A stretch of DNA of 64,000 nucleotides from Bosea sp. 124. GTDB taxonomy: Bacteria > Pseudomonadota > Alphaproteobacteria > Rhizobiales > Beijerinckiaceae. Below the pieces are notes generated by a model, which worked only from the letters and a program-made list of their open reading frames with translations, did no database searches and was not told the DNA's origin. The translations under genes were made by a program, and so were the position numbers. This document shows, piece by piece, positions 16,607 through 25,240 of the stretch. Numbering within the stretch: position 1 is the stretch's first letter; each line of letters opens with the position of its first letter. The stretch is taken from contig NZ_PZZM01000001.1 of assembly GCF_003046175.1 (NCBI RefSeq), positions 2,745,001 to 2,809,000 of the forward strand. The letters run 5' to 3'.

Positions 16607-17745
16607 GCCTGCAGGTCATGAACATGGCAGCGGTCGAGCGCATCCGGCTCTTCTTCATCGAGAGCCCGATCAAGATGGCGCGGCTCCAGGGCGTCGGCAA
16701 CGTCAAGGGCACGGTCAAGCGCGTGCTGGTCGAGCTGACCGCGAGCGACGGCATCGTCGGCTGGGGCGAGGCCGCGCCCTGGGAGGTTTTCACGGGCACG
16801 GCAGAAGCGGCGCTCGCGGCCATCGACGTCTATCTCCGGCCAGTCCTGCTCGGGCGCCCGATCCGGCGCATCCGCGAGACGATGGCGCTGCTCGACAGGG
16901 CGCTGGTCGGCCATGCCGAGGCCAAGGTCGCCATCGAGATGGCGCTGTTCGACATCCTCGGCAAGCAGTCGGGCCTGTCGGTGGCGGACCTGCTCGGCGG
17001 CAGGGTGCGCGACCTGATCCCGCTTTCCTTCTCGATCGCGGATCCGGATTTCGCCGCTGACCTGGAGCGGATGCGGGTCATGGTTCCGGCGGGGAACGTG
17101 ATCTACAAGGTCAAGACCGGGGTGAAGCCGCATGCGGAGGACCTCGCCCATCTCGAAGCCATGCGCTCGGAATTCGGTGACGCGATCGATCTGCGGCTCG
17201 ACTACAATCAGGCCCTGCAGCCGTTCGGAGCGATCAAGATCCTGCGCGACGTCGACCAGTTCAAGCCGACCTTCATCGAACAGCCCGTGCCGCGCAACAA
17301 TCTCGACGCGATGGCCTCCTTCGTGGCGGCGCTCGATACGCCGATCCTCGCCGATGAGAGCTGCTTCGACGCGCGCGACCTGATGGAGATCGTGCGCCTG
17401 AAGGCGGCCAACGCCATCTCGGTCAAGCTGATGAAGGCCGGCGGCCTGCTGAAGGCTCAAGGTATCATGGCCATCGCCGACACGGCCGGGCTACCCGGTT
17501 ATGGCGGCACTCTTTGGGAGGGCGGCATCGGGCTCGCCGCCGGGACCCAGCTCATCGCCGCGACGCCTGGCATCTCGCTCGGCTGCGAGTTCTACATGCC
17601 CCATCATGTCCTGACCGAGGACGTGCTGGAGGAGAAGATCGCCAATCGCGACGGCCATGTCGTCGTGCCGGACGGGCCCGGTCTCGGCATTCGCGTCAGC
17701 GAGGCGTCGATCCGCGCCAATGCGCGCGTGCTCGCCGAACGCTGA
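16603..17745 (+). CDS. Muconate-lactonizing-type enolase superfamily enzyme
   Basis: 380 residues in the capping-domain plus TIM-barrel layout. Catalytic elements of the MLE subgroup are present: KxK base (VIYKVKTG near residue 170), metal ligands Asp (LRLDYNQAL), Glu (FIEQPVPRNN) and Asp (LADESCFD), and the distal Lys (SVKLMKAGG). Members cycloisomerise muconates, epimerise dipeptides or racemise N-acyl amino acids. With a racemase-like gene and amino-acid transporter in the same operon, acting on an acid or amino-acid derivative is likely. It starts at 16603 inside the preceding stop and ends the operon. Confidence 0.85.
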   Translation: MSLQVMNMAAVERIRLFFIESPIKMARLQGVGNVKGTVKRVLVELTASDGIVGWGEAAPWEVFTGTAEAALAAIDVYLRPVLLGRPIRRIRETMALLDRALVGHAEAKVAIEMALFDILGKQSGLSVADLLGGRVRDLIPLSFSIADPDFAADLERMRVMVPAGNVIYKVKTGVKPHAEDLAHLEAMRSEFGDAIDLRLDYNQALQPFGAIKILRDVDQFKPTFIEQPVPRNNLDAMASFVAALDTPILADESCFDARDLMEIVRLKAANAISVKLMKAGGLLKAQGIMAIADTAGLPGYGGTLWEGGIGLAAGTQLIAATPGISLGCEFYMPHHVLTEDVLEEKIANRDGHVVVPDGPGLGIRVSEASIRANARVLAER

Positions 17746-18478
17746 GCCGACTGTCGGTCTGCAGCGCTCGCAGCGCGGGCGCTCTTCACGCCTCGTGCAC
17801 GCCGGCCGGAACTGTCTCGATACGGCCGGCCCGCTGAGCTTCGGCTCACTCATGTCGTTTTGCCAGCCGTCCTGGCTGTCGCTCCCATGCGATTTTCCAT
17901 GCTGCGGCCTGCCTGCCGAGAGGGCGGGATCGTCCCGCGTCGTCGCCACGAGACCCACGTGATTGACAGCCTTCGTCGGCGCCTTCCTTATGGGCAGGTG
18001 GCGCGCCTCCGATCCTGTGGATTGATCCAGATCAAGATTGCGGGCATATCTGCGCCGTGCTGATATATGAAGCATATTGGGGCCGTGCTTGGGTTTTGGG
18101 GTCGCTGGTGCCGTCAAATCGGGGTGTCGAAGTGCTTGACTGAGGGTGGCGCGATCCTTGCGTCGAACTGCAAGGCCCGGCCATTCCTGGTCGTGCTGGC
18201 GATATATGAGATCGCTGTCCGGGTCTTTGGACGTCTTGTCCGCGGGGGCAGGTGAAGCCGCAAGAGATCAAGACGGAGGCGGATGAGTTTGGGGCAGGGG
18301 GATGGGAGCCGCGGCGGGCGAAGCAGCGCTGCGCGAGGAGCTTCCTTGCCGCGGCGACGGCGACGCCCCGGGGCGCCCCGCCGAAGCGTCATTTCACCGG
18401 AAATCGCGCGCTGCCAGACGGGCAGATCGGCCGACGCGCAGATGTCGACAGGGCCGCAACAGAGGGAAGGCTAACATC
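17746..18478. other. 733-bp gene-free region upstream of TRAP genes
   Basis: No frame here shows family resemblance or convincing codon use. It contains a perfect FNR/FixK-type site at 18022-18035 and a stretch around 18050-18220 that is less GC-rich and has two ATATATGA motifs (near 18063 and 18202). A 62-codon frame at 18067-18255 starts 31 bases after the FNR site but has no recognisable product. The region may be a long regulated leader or promoter region for the TRAP operon. Confidence 0.5.
18022..18035. promoter_or_regulatory. FNR/FixK-type binding site
   Basis: TTGATCCAGATCAA is a perfect match to the FNR/FixK consensus TTGAT-N4-ATCAA. A class II promoter centred on it would start transcription near 18070 on the plus strand, about 410 bases before dctP. 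Being symmetric, it could also act leftward. Low-oxygen control of the TRAP operon is an inference. Confidence 0.55.
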
Positions 18479-19540
18479 ATGACCGGATTCAAGACCACCG
18501 CCGCTGCGCTCGCCATGGCTGCGGGCATCTCGCTCGGCGCGCAGGGTGCGCTCGCCCAGAACAAGATGGAACTCAACATGGCGACGCCTTGGGCGGGCGG
18601 CCACTGGCTCGACATCGGCGCCAAGAAATACGCCGAGAATGTCGAGAAGATGACCGAGGGGCGGATCAAGATCAACGTCTTCCCGGCCGGCGCGCTCGGC
18701 CCCGCGCTCAAGGTCACGGAGACCGTGCAGAAGGGCGTCGCCGATATGGGCCATAGCTGGCCGGGCTATGACTGGGCGGTCGACCGCACCGGCGCGATCT
18801 TCTCGGGCTGGTCGGCGGGACCGAACCCCGAAGAGATGATGATGTGGCTCTACAATGGCGGCGGTGCCGATTTGTGGAAGCAGTGGCGCAAGGAGAAGTT
18901 CGACGTCGTCGCCTTCCCCTGCGGCGTGCTGGAGACCGAGTTCTTCATGCATTCGCACAAGCCGATCCGCACCGTCGAGGACATGAGGGGACTGAAACTC
19001 AGGACCTCGTCGTCCTGGGCCGAGATCGCGCCGATGCTCGGTGCCTCGACCGTCGTGCTGCCGGGCTCGGAAGTGTTCAGCGCGCTGGAGCGCAAGGTCG
19101 TGGACGCGATCGAATGGGGCGGCCCCGGCAGCAACCTGTCGGAGGGTTTCCACAAGGTCGCCAAATACATCATCATGCCGGGCCTGCATGCGCCGTCCGG
19201 CGCGCATGACTGCGTCTTCAATAATGCGGTCTGGGCCAAGATCGGCGACAAGGACAAGCAACTCCTGGAGCTCGCCGGCCGCCTGACCGTCCTCGACACC
19301 TATCTCGGCTACGCCAAGAGCGATCTCGACGCGTACAAGACGATCAAGGCGACGCCGGGCATCGAGATGATCCAGGTCGAGCCGAGCCTGACGGCGGCGG
19401 TCGTCAAGGCCTCGAACGAATGGGCTGAGAAGCAGTCCGCTTCGAACGCCTGGTTCAAGAAGGTCTACGACAACCAGAAGGCCTTCATGGCGACCGTCAA
19501 GCCGATGGCCGAGTTCCGCTTCGCCATCGGATCGCGCTGA
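18479..19540 (+). CDS. dctP: TRAP transporter substrate-binding protein (DctP family)
   Basis: 353 residues. Signal peptide FKTTAAALAMAAGISLGAQGALAQ, then a DctP domain starting MELNMATPWAGGHWLDIGAKKYAENVEKMTEGRIKINVFPAGALGPALKVTETVQKGVADMG. The GLKLRTSSSWAEIAPMLGASTVVLPGSEVFSALERKVVDAIEW block holds the conserved Arg that binds the ligand carboxylate. It captures an organic acid in the periplasm for the sodium-coupled DctQM permease. GAGGGAAGG stands 8-16 bases before the ATG at 18479, supporting this start over upstream in-frame options. Confidence 0.9.
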   Translation: MTGFKTTAAALAMAAGISLGAQGALAQNKMELNMATPWAGGHWLDIGAKKYAENVEKMTEGRIKINVFPAGALGPALKVTETVQKGVADMGHSWPGYDWAVDRTGAIFSGWSAGPNPEEMMMWLYNGGGADLWKQWRKEKFDVVAFPCGVLETEFFMHSHKPIRTVEDMRGLKLRTSSSWAEIAPMLGASTVVLPGSEVFSALERKVVDAIEWGGPGSNLSEGFHKVAKYIIMPGLHAPSGAHDCVFNNAVWAKIGDKDKQLLELAGRLTVLDTYLGYAKSDLDAYKTIKATPGIEMIQVEPSLTAAVVKASNEWAEKQSASNAWFKKVYDNQKAFMATVKPMAEFRFAIGSR

Positions 19541-19605
19541 TCCCTCCCCGCACCGGCGGCGCCAGAGATGGCGTTGCCGGTGTGCTTCCCGGCTTGAGGT
19601 TGTTC

Positions 19606-20118
19606 ATGCCCATCGTTCATTTCATCGGCAGGCTGTCGCTGTGGTCGGGCCGGCTCGGTGCGGTCGTGGTCCTTCCGCTCGTGCTTGCCATGGTTTTCGA
19701 GGTCGTCAGTCGCTACGCCTTTTCGGCGCCGACGGCCTGGGCCTTCGAACTCAGCTACATGATGATGGGCACGATCTTCCTGCTCGGCTTGTCCTATGCG
19801 GTGCTGGTCAACCAGCACGTCAATGTCGACTTTCTCCACCAGGTTCTGCCGCGGCGCGGTGTCGCGATCATCGACGCCATCGGCTACATCCTGATGGCAG
19901 GCATGCTGTTCTGGCTGACCAATACGCTCATCGCCAATATCGCCAGCGTCTATCGCACCGGCGAGGGCACCGGCCTCTCGGCCTGGAACCCGCCGATCTG
20001 GCCCTATCGCTGCATCTACGCGCTCGGCTTTGGGCTGTTTGCCCTGCAATGCCTCGCCAAGGCCATCGAGAACCTGCTGGTCGTGTTCGGCCGTGAGACC
20101 GAAGGATCGGCCCGATGA
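19606..20118 (+). CDS. dctQ: TRAP transporter small permease (DctQ family)
   Basis: 170 residues with four hydrophobic helices. The family signature EVVSRYAFSAPTAWAFELSYMMMGTIFLLGLSYAVLVNQHVNVDFL is in the first half. It scaffolds the large subunit in the inner membrane. GAGGT lies before the ATG at 19606; an upstream GTG at 19582 is an alternative. Its stop overlaps the dctM start (ATGA). Confidence 0.88.
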   Translation: MPIVHFIGRLSLWSGRLGAVVVLPLVLAMVFEVVSRYAFSAPTAWAFELSYMMMGTIFLLGLSYAVLVNQHVNVDFLHQVLPRRGVAIIDAIGYILMAGMLFWLTNTLIANIASVYRTGEGTGLSAWNPPIWPYRCIYALGFGLFALQCLAKAIENLLVVFGRETEGSAR

Positions 20119-21431
20119 CCTCGCAGACCGTCCTTTGGATGTTCCCGGCCCTGCTGGGTCTGATCTTCCTCGGCTTCCCAGTCGCGTTCTCGATGATGCT
20201 GGCGGCACTCGGCTTCGGCCTGCTGCGCTTTGGCGGCACGCTCGTGCACCAGTTCGCCCAGCGCATCGACGATCTTTCGACCAACTACGTGCTCGGCGCG
20301 ATCCCGCTGTTCATCTTCATGGGCTCGATCCTCGAACGCGCCGGCATCGCCGAGAAGCTGTTCGACGCGCTCTATATGTGGACACGCCGGCTGCCCGGTG
20401 GGCTTGCGGTCGCGGCGCTCCTGATGTGCACGATCTTCGCCGCGGCCAGTGGCGTCGTCGGTGCGACCGAGACCCTGGTCGGCATGCTCGCCATCCCGGC
20501 GATGATCAAGCGCAAGTACAACAACTCGCTGATCGCCGGCACGATCTGCGGCGGTGGCTCGCTCGGCACCATCATCCCGCCCTCGGTGCCGGTCGTCGTG
20601 CTGGCTCCGATCGCGACCTTGTCGATCGGCGACCTGCTGGCCGGCATCCTGATCCCCGGCCTGACGATGTCGGGTCTGTTCATCCTCTACATCCTGATCG
20701 CCTGCGCGCTCAAACCGTCGCTGGCGCCGCCGGAGACCGAGCCCGATCCGCGCAGCCTGGGCGAGAAGATCAAGTTCACGGCCATCGCGCTGATCCCGCC
20801 CGCCTTCCTGATCTTCACCGTGCTCGGCACGCTGTTCATGGGTTTGGCGACACCGACGGAGGCTGCGGCCTGCGGCTCGCTCGGCGTGCTCCTGCTTGCG
20901 ATCGTCTATGGTCGCATGTCGTGGCGCCTGCTCTACCAGGCCTCGATCCAGACGGTCTCGCTGACGGCGATGATCCTCGCCATCATCCTTGCGGGCGGCA
21001 TGTTCTCGGGGGTGTTCTTTGCGTCCGGCGGTATGGCGGCGACCAAGGGCATCCTCGACGCCTTCGGCCTGTCGCCCTGGTCGGTGATCGCGATCATCCT
21101 CTTCGTTGCCTTTATCCTCGGCTTCCTGATCGATTCGATTTCGATCATCCTGATCATCGTGCCGATCGCCATTCCGCTGGTGAAGAGCTTCGGGATTGAC
21201 CCGATCTGGTTCTCGGTTGTGCTGCTGGTGATGCTGCAGACCGCGTATTTAACGCCGCCGATGGCCCCCTCGATCTTCTATCTGAAGGCGATCGCACCAC
21301 CGACGATGCGGCTGCAGGACATGTATTGGGGCGTGATTCCCTTCATCTGCTGCCAGCTTCTGGTGCTCGCCCTGCTGCTTTTCTTCCCGGCAATGGCGAC
21401 CTGGATGCCGAAGGTGATGTATGGCGGCTGA
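20115..21431 (+). CDS. dctM: TRAP transporter large permease (DctM family)
   Basis: 438 residues with 11-12 hydrophobic helices. The DctM signature is clear: NYVLGAIPLFIFMGSILERAGIAEKLFDALY near residue 58 and CGGGSLGTIIPPSVPVVVLAPIATLSIGDLL near 148, with a second repeat-like LVMLQTAYLTPPMAPSIFYLKAI near 375. It is the sodium-driven translocation subunit for the organic acid bound by the upstream DctP. Confidence 0.92.
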   Translation: MTSQTVLWMFPALLGLIFLGFPVAFSMMLAALGFGLLRFGGTLVHQFAQRIDDLSTNYVLGAIPLFIFMGSILERAGIAEKLFDALYMWTRRLPGGLAVAALLMCTIFAAASGVVGATETLVGMLAIPAMIKRKYNNSLIAGTICGGGSLGTIIPPSVPVVVLAPIATLSIGDLLAGILIPGLTMSGLFILYILIACALKPSLAPPETEPDPRSLGEKIKFTAIALIPPAFLIFTVLGTLFMGLATPTEAAACGSLGVLLLAIVYGRMSWRLLYQASIQTVSLTAMILAIILAGGMFSGVFFASGGMAATKGILDAFGLSPWSVIAIILFVAFILGFLIDSISIILIIVPIAIPLVKSFGIDPIWFSVVLLVMLQTAYLTPPMAPSIFYLKAIAPPTMRLQDMYWGVIPFICCQLLVLALLLFFPAMATWMPKVMYGG

Positions 21432-21629
21432 GCCGGGTCTGTCCCGCGGCGCCCTGCGCTGCGGGCGCCCCGTCCGGGCTGTTGCGCGCATGGTGCCAGC
21501 GGACCGGGCAGTCCATGTTCGGCCGCTGCGGGCCACCATGGTAACCCGCCGCAAAAGAAGCTCATCCGGCTCTTCGGAAGGCCGGATGGCGGAAGGTCTC
21601 TGACCTGACCGCAGCAAGGGAGACCAGCA

Positions 21630-21944
21630 ATGATCTATGAAGAGCGCGACTATCGCATCAAAGCCGGCAAGCTCGGCGAATTCGTCAAGATCTATGGCGA
21701 GTACGGGCTGCCGCTCCAGAAGGAGCATCTCGGCACCTTCATCGCCTATTTCACCACCGAGATCGGCGAACTGAACCATGTCGTCGCGCTGTGGAGCTAC
21801 AACAGCCTCGACGAGCGTGCCGCCATGCGAAAGGCGATGCTGGCCGATCCGCGCTGGCAGGACTACCTCAAGCGTGTCGACGGAATGCTCGAGATCCAGG
21901 ACACGCGCATCCTGACGCCTGTCTCCTACTCGCCGCTGCAATGA
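21630..21944 (+). CDS. NIPSNAP family protein
   Basis: 104 residues, one ferredoxin-like NIPSNAP domain: IYEERDYRIKAGKLGEFVKIYGEYGLPLQKEHLGTFIAYFTTEIGELNHVVALWSYNSLDERAAMRKAML. Function of bacterial members is poorly known; they often sit in catabolic operons. GGGAGACC lies before the ATG. It starts a tightly packed run with the hydrolase and aspartate dehydrogenase genes (its stop overlaps the next ATG). Confidence 0.88.
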   Translation: MIYEERDYRIKAGKLGEFVKIYGEYGLPLQKEHLGTFIAYFTTEIGELNHVVALWSYNSLDERAAMRKAMLADPRWQDYLKRVDGMLEIQDTRILTPVSYSPLQ

Positions 21945-22768
21945 GCGCCGTATCCGTCTCCGGAGCGTCCGGCGCCTTCACCGTCACGACGAAGGATGGT
22001 GCGGTCCTGCATGCCTTCTCCGAGGGCGAGGGGCCGGTTCTGTTGCTCGTCAGCGGTCTCGGCGGCACCGCCGGATTCTGGAAAAGCAATGCGACGACAC
22101 TGGCGCGGTCCTTCCGCGTCATCCGCTTCGACCAACGCGGCATCGCGGCCAGCACGCGCGGCACGGCGCCCTGCACCATCGACCAGCTCGCGCTGGACTG
22201 CCTGAGCGTGCTCGATGGGGCGGGCGTCGCGCGGGCCGTGCTGCTTGGCCACTCGACCGGGGGGTGCATTGGCCAGGCCCTGGCGCGGATCGCGCCGGAG
22301 CGGCTCGACGGGCTGATCCTGAGCGCGACCTGGCTCAAGCCGAGCCGCTATATGGGCGCTCTGTTTGGCGCGCGACGCTCGATCCTCGACGAGAACCCGC
22401 AGGCCTATGCCGCGACGGCCGTGCTGATCTCCTACCCGCCGGTCTGGCTGGAGGCGAACTGGAACGTCTACGAGGCGGCGCTGGCCGCCGCTCCGGCCTC
22501 GGCGGAGGCGCGTCAGGTCGTGCGCGAGCGCATCGACGCGCTGCTCTCCTTCGACGGCTCTGCGGATGTCGCTTCGCTCGCGGTGCCGACGCTGGTGCTG
22601 GGGGCGCGCGACGACATGATCGTGCCGTCCTTCCTTCAGGAAGATCTGGCGGCGGCCCTGCCCGGAGCCCGCAAGATCCTGCTCGACAGCGGCGGGCATT
22701 TCTTCCCGGTGTCGCGGCCTGATGCCTTCACGGCCAAGGTCGTGGAATGGGTCGGAGAACTCAGGTGA
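21941..22768 (+). CDS. Alpha/beta hydrolase
   Basis: 275 residues. The oxyanion region (VLLVSGLGGTAGFW) and nucleophile elbow GHSTGG (catalytic Ser near residue 102), an acid in VLGARDDMIVP and catalytic His in LDSGGHFFPVSRPD are all present. Members include 3-oxoadipate enol-lactonases and other hydrolases of carboxylate esters or lactones. Coupling to NIPSNAP upstream and aspartate dehydrogenase downstream suggests hydrolysis of an intermediate, but the substrate is unknown. Confidence 0.85.
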   Translation: MSAVSVSGASGAFTVTTKDGAVLHAFSEGEGPVLLLVSGLGGTAGFWKSNATTLARSFRVIRFDQRGIAASTRGTAPCTIDQLALDCLSVLDGAGVARAVLLGHSTGGCIGQALARIAPERLDGLILSATWLKPSRYMGALFGARRSILDENPQAYAATAVLISYPPVWLEANWNVYEAALAAAPASAEARQVVRERIDALLSFDGSADVASLAVPTLVLGARDDMIVPSFLQEDLAAALPGARKILLDSGGHFFPVSRPDAFTAKVVEWVGELR

Positions 22769-23571
22769 GCGCCCGCCGTGTCGCCCTGATCGGGTTCGGT
22801 GCGATCGCGGGCGATATTGCGACGGCGCTGCTCGCGGCGCGGGAGCCGGGCTATGCGCTTGGCGCGCTGCTGCGTCCCGGCTCTGCTTCGCGGGCGCGCG
22901 TGCCCGAGGCTGTCGCGGTGCTGTCGGGGCTCGACGAGGTCGCGGCCTTCGCGCCTGATCTGGTGATAGAGGCCGCCGGCCACGAGGCCGTGCGCGACAG
23001 CGTGCCGGGCTGTCTCGGGCTCGGCCTGCCCGTGCTGATCTCGTCGATCGGCGCGCTGCATGACGAGGCGTTCTTCGCGGAGCTCGTCGGCACGGCGCGT
23101 AAGGGAGGCGGGCGGCTGCTGCTGGCTTCTGGCGCACTCGGCGGGCTCGATTACGTCCGTGCCGTGCGCCATGCAAAGCAGCTCGCACTGCGCTACGAAT
23201 CGCGCAAGCCGCCGGCGGCCTGGAGCGCGGAGCTGGCGCGTCTCGGACATGATCCGGAGACGCTGGCGCAGCCGGTGACACTGTTCTCGGGCACGGCGCG
23301 CGAGGCGGCTGCGCTCTATCCGCAGAACCTCAACGTTGCGGCTGCGCTGGCACTGGCTGGCCCCGGCTTCGAGGCGACGGGCGTCGATGTCGTCTGCGAC
23401 CCGGCGGCGGCCGGCAATATGCATATCGTGACTGCGACGAGCGAGTTCGGCACGATGACGCTCGAAATCGCCAACCGCCCTTCTCCGACCAACCCCAAAT
23501 CATCCTGGATCGTGGCGCAGGCCCTACTGGCCGCCATCGATCAATATTTCTCACCCGTGGTGATGCTGTGA
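22765..23571 (+). CDS. L-aspartate dehydrogenase-type oxidoreductase (NadX family)
   Basis: 268 residues. N-terminal VALIGFGAIAGDIATALL nucleotide motif, conserved VIEAAGHEAVRDSVPGCLGLGLPVLISSIGAL with the catalytic His region, SGALGGLDYVRAV, and the C-terminal domain with LYPQNLNVAAALALAG. Aspartate dehydrogenases interconvert L-aspartate and iminoaspartate/oxaloacetate with NAD(P). Here, without nadA or nadC nearby, a catabolic role in the operon is more likely than NAD synthesis. It starts with GTG at 22765 overlapping the previous stop. Confidence 0.85.
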   Translation: MSARRVALIGFGAIAGDIATALLAAREPGYALGALLRPGSASRARVPEAVAVLSGLDEVAAFAPDLVIEAAGHEAVRDSVPGCLGLGLPVLISSIGALHDEAFFAELVGTARKGGGRLLLASGALGGLDYVRAVRHAKQLALRYESRKPPAAWSAELARLGHDPETLAQPVTLFSGTAREAAALYPQNLNVAAALALAGPGFEATGVDVVCDPAAAGNMHIVTATSEFGTMTLEIANRPSPTNPKSSWIVAQALLAAIDQYFSPVVML

Positions 23572-23605
23572 GCGCACGCCGCTCGCCTCGTCGCGGACAC
23601 ATCCG

Positions 23606-23635
23606 ATGGAAGGCAATGCGATGGAAGGCAATGCC
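23606..23635 (+). repeat. Tandem duplicated ribosome site and start codon
   Basis: A 15-base unit (ATGGAAGGCAATGCG) occurs at 23606 and, with one change, at 23621. Each unit carries a GGAAGG placed 7 bases before the next in-frame ATG, so starts at 23621 and 23636 are equally well presented. The SDR downstream may thus have two N-termini differing by MEGNA. Confidence 0.7.
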
Positions 23636-24439
23636 ATGAGACTCGACGGCAAGATTGCGATCATCACCGGGGGCGGCTCCGGCATCGGCCATGAGGCGTG
23701 CAAGCTGTTCGCGCGCGAAGGTGCGACGGTCGTCGTGGCCGATCGCGACCTCGCCGCGGCCGAGCGGGTCGCGGCCGAGGTGACGGGCAAGGGCGGCAAG
23801 GCGACGGCGCATCGCGTCGACGTCAGCAAGGAGGCCGAGATCGTGGCGATGATCGCCAAGACCGTCGCCGACCACCGCCGGCTCGACATTCTCGTCAACA
23901 ATGCCGGCTACGGCATCGCCGGCACCGTCGTCTCGACCTCGGAGGCCGACTGGAATGCGCTGATGGCGGTCAACGTCAACGGCGTCTTCCTGGGCTGCAA
24001 GCATGCGATCCCGGTCATGACGAAGCAGGGTGGCGGCGCGATCGTCAACACCGCCTCGGCGGCGGCGAATATCGGCATCCATGAGCGCGCGGCCTATGTC
24101 GCCTCGAAGGGTGCGGTCGCGGCGCTGACGCGCGCGATGGCGATCGACCATGTCGATGCCGGCATCCGGATCAATGCGGTTGCGCCGGGCACGATCGAAT
24201 CGCCCTATTTCACCAAGATCCTGAGCGGACCCGACGGCGCCGAACTGCGCCGCGGGCTCGAGGAGCGCCAGGCGATGGAGCGTCTCGGCCAGCCGGTCGA
24301 GATTGCGCAGGCTATGCTCTGGCTCGCCAGCGACGACGCATCCTTCTGCACCGGCTCCGTGATGGTCGTCGATGGTGGCTGGACCGCGCGCGGTGATCGC
24401 AAACCCAAGAACGATCGCACATCAGAGAACAAGGCCTGA
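23636..24439 (+). CDS. SDR family oxidoreductase
   Basis: 267 residues from 23636. Classical SDR: ITGGGSGIGHEACKLFA, VADRDLAAAE (an Asp at the end of strand 2 favours NAD), NNAGYGIAG, catalytic Ser in NTASAAANIG and AYVASK as YxxxK, and the C-terminal FCTGSVMVVDGGWTA. It would oxidise or reduce a secondary alcohol in the catabolic pathway. ATGs at 23606 and 23621 in the same frame are alternative starts. The next SDR starts 4 bases after the stop. Confidence 0.87.
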   Translation: MRLDGKIAIITGGGSGIGHEACKLFAREGATVVVADRDLAAAERVAAEVTGKGGKATAHRVDVSKEAEIVAMIAKTVADHRRLDILVNNAGYGIAGTVVSTSEADWNALMAVNVNGVFLGCKHAIPVMTKQGGGAIVNTASAAANIGIHERAAYVASKGAVAALTRAMAIDHVDAGIRINAVAPGTIESPYFTKILSGPDGAELRRGLEERQAMERLGQPVEIAQAMLWLASDDASFCTGSVMVVDGGWTARGDRKPKNDRTSENKA

Positions 24440-24443
24440 CAAC

Positions 24444-25214
24444 ATGTATGGACTCAACGGGCGCAAGGCGATCGTCACCGGAGCGGCGCACGGCATCGGC
24501 CGGGCCATCGCGGCACGGCTGCTTGCGGAAGGCTGCGAGGTCGGCATCTTCGATCTCGACCTCGCGGCGGCGCAGGCGACAGCCGACGTGCTTGGCAAGG
24601 ATGGCGGCAAGGTCGTCGTCGCGGCCGGAGACGTCTCGTCGAGAGACGATGTGGCGGCCGGCATCGGCCTGCTGAAGGCTGCGCTCGGGCCGATCGACAT
24701 CCTCGTGAACAATGCCGGCATCTGCAAGGTCGGCAAGCTGCTGGAGACGAGCGAGGCGGAGTGGAAGGCGACCTTCGGCATCAATGTCGACGGGCTGTTC
24801 CATGTCACCCGCCAGGTCGCACCGGGCATGGTCGAGCGCCGCAGCGGCACGATCGTGAACATCGCCTCCTGGATGGGCAAATCGGGCGTCGCGGCCTATG
24901 GCGCCTATTGCGCCTCGAAATTCGCGGTGGTTTCGCTGACACAGTCGCTGGCGCTGGAGATCGGCGAATACGGCATCCGCGTCAACGCGATCGCGCCCGG
25001 TCTCATCGTCGACACCAAAATGCGCGACGAATCGGAGGTCCAGCGCGCCGCCGAGGGGCTTCCGACCGCCAGCGACCGGGCCAAGTCGATCCCGCTGCGC
25101 CGCGCCGGCCTGCCGTCCGATATCGCCAAGACGGTAGCCTTCCTGGCTTCCGACGAGGCAGACTATATCACCGGCGAAACCATCAGCGTGACCGGCGGCA
25201 TCTGGAACGATTGA
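24444..25214 (+). CDS. SDR family oxidoreductase
   Basis: 256 residues. VTGAAHGIGRAIAARLLAEG, IFDLDLAAAQ (NAD-type Asp), NNAGICKVGKLLETS, catalytic Ser in NIASWMGKSG, YCASK as YxxxK, and ITGETISVTGGIWND at the end. The sequence resembles 3-oxoacyl-ACP reductase-like or polyol/sugar-acid dehydrogenases. It follows the previous SDR by 4 bases and precedes the aldolase-family gene by 26, so the three are one transcription unit. Chosen start gives the normal short N-terminus before the nucleotide motif. Confidence 0.88.
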   Translation: MYGLNGRKAIVTGAAHGIGRAIAARLLAEGCEVGIFDLDLAAAQATADVLGKDGGKVVVAAGDVSSRDDVAAGIGLLKAALGPIDILVNNAGICKVGKLLETSEAEWKATFGINVDGLFHVTRQVAPGMVERRSGTIVNIASWMGKSGVAAYGAYCASKFAVVSLTQSLALEIGEYGIRVNAIAPGLIVDTKMRDESEVQRAAEGLPTASDRAKSIPLRRAGLPSDIAKTVAFLASDEADYITGETISVTGGIWND

Positions 25215-25240
25215 TCGCTCGCGAAGCACAGGAGAAGACC

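Noticed and set aside
18067..18255. 62-codon frame after the FNR-type site
   Set aside because: No family resemblance, no clear ribosome site; kept only as a possibility in the finding on the FNR site.
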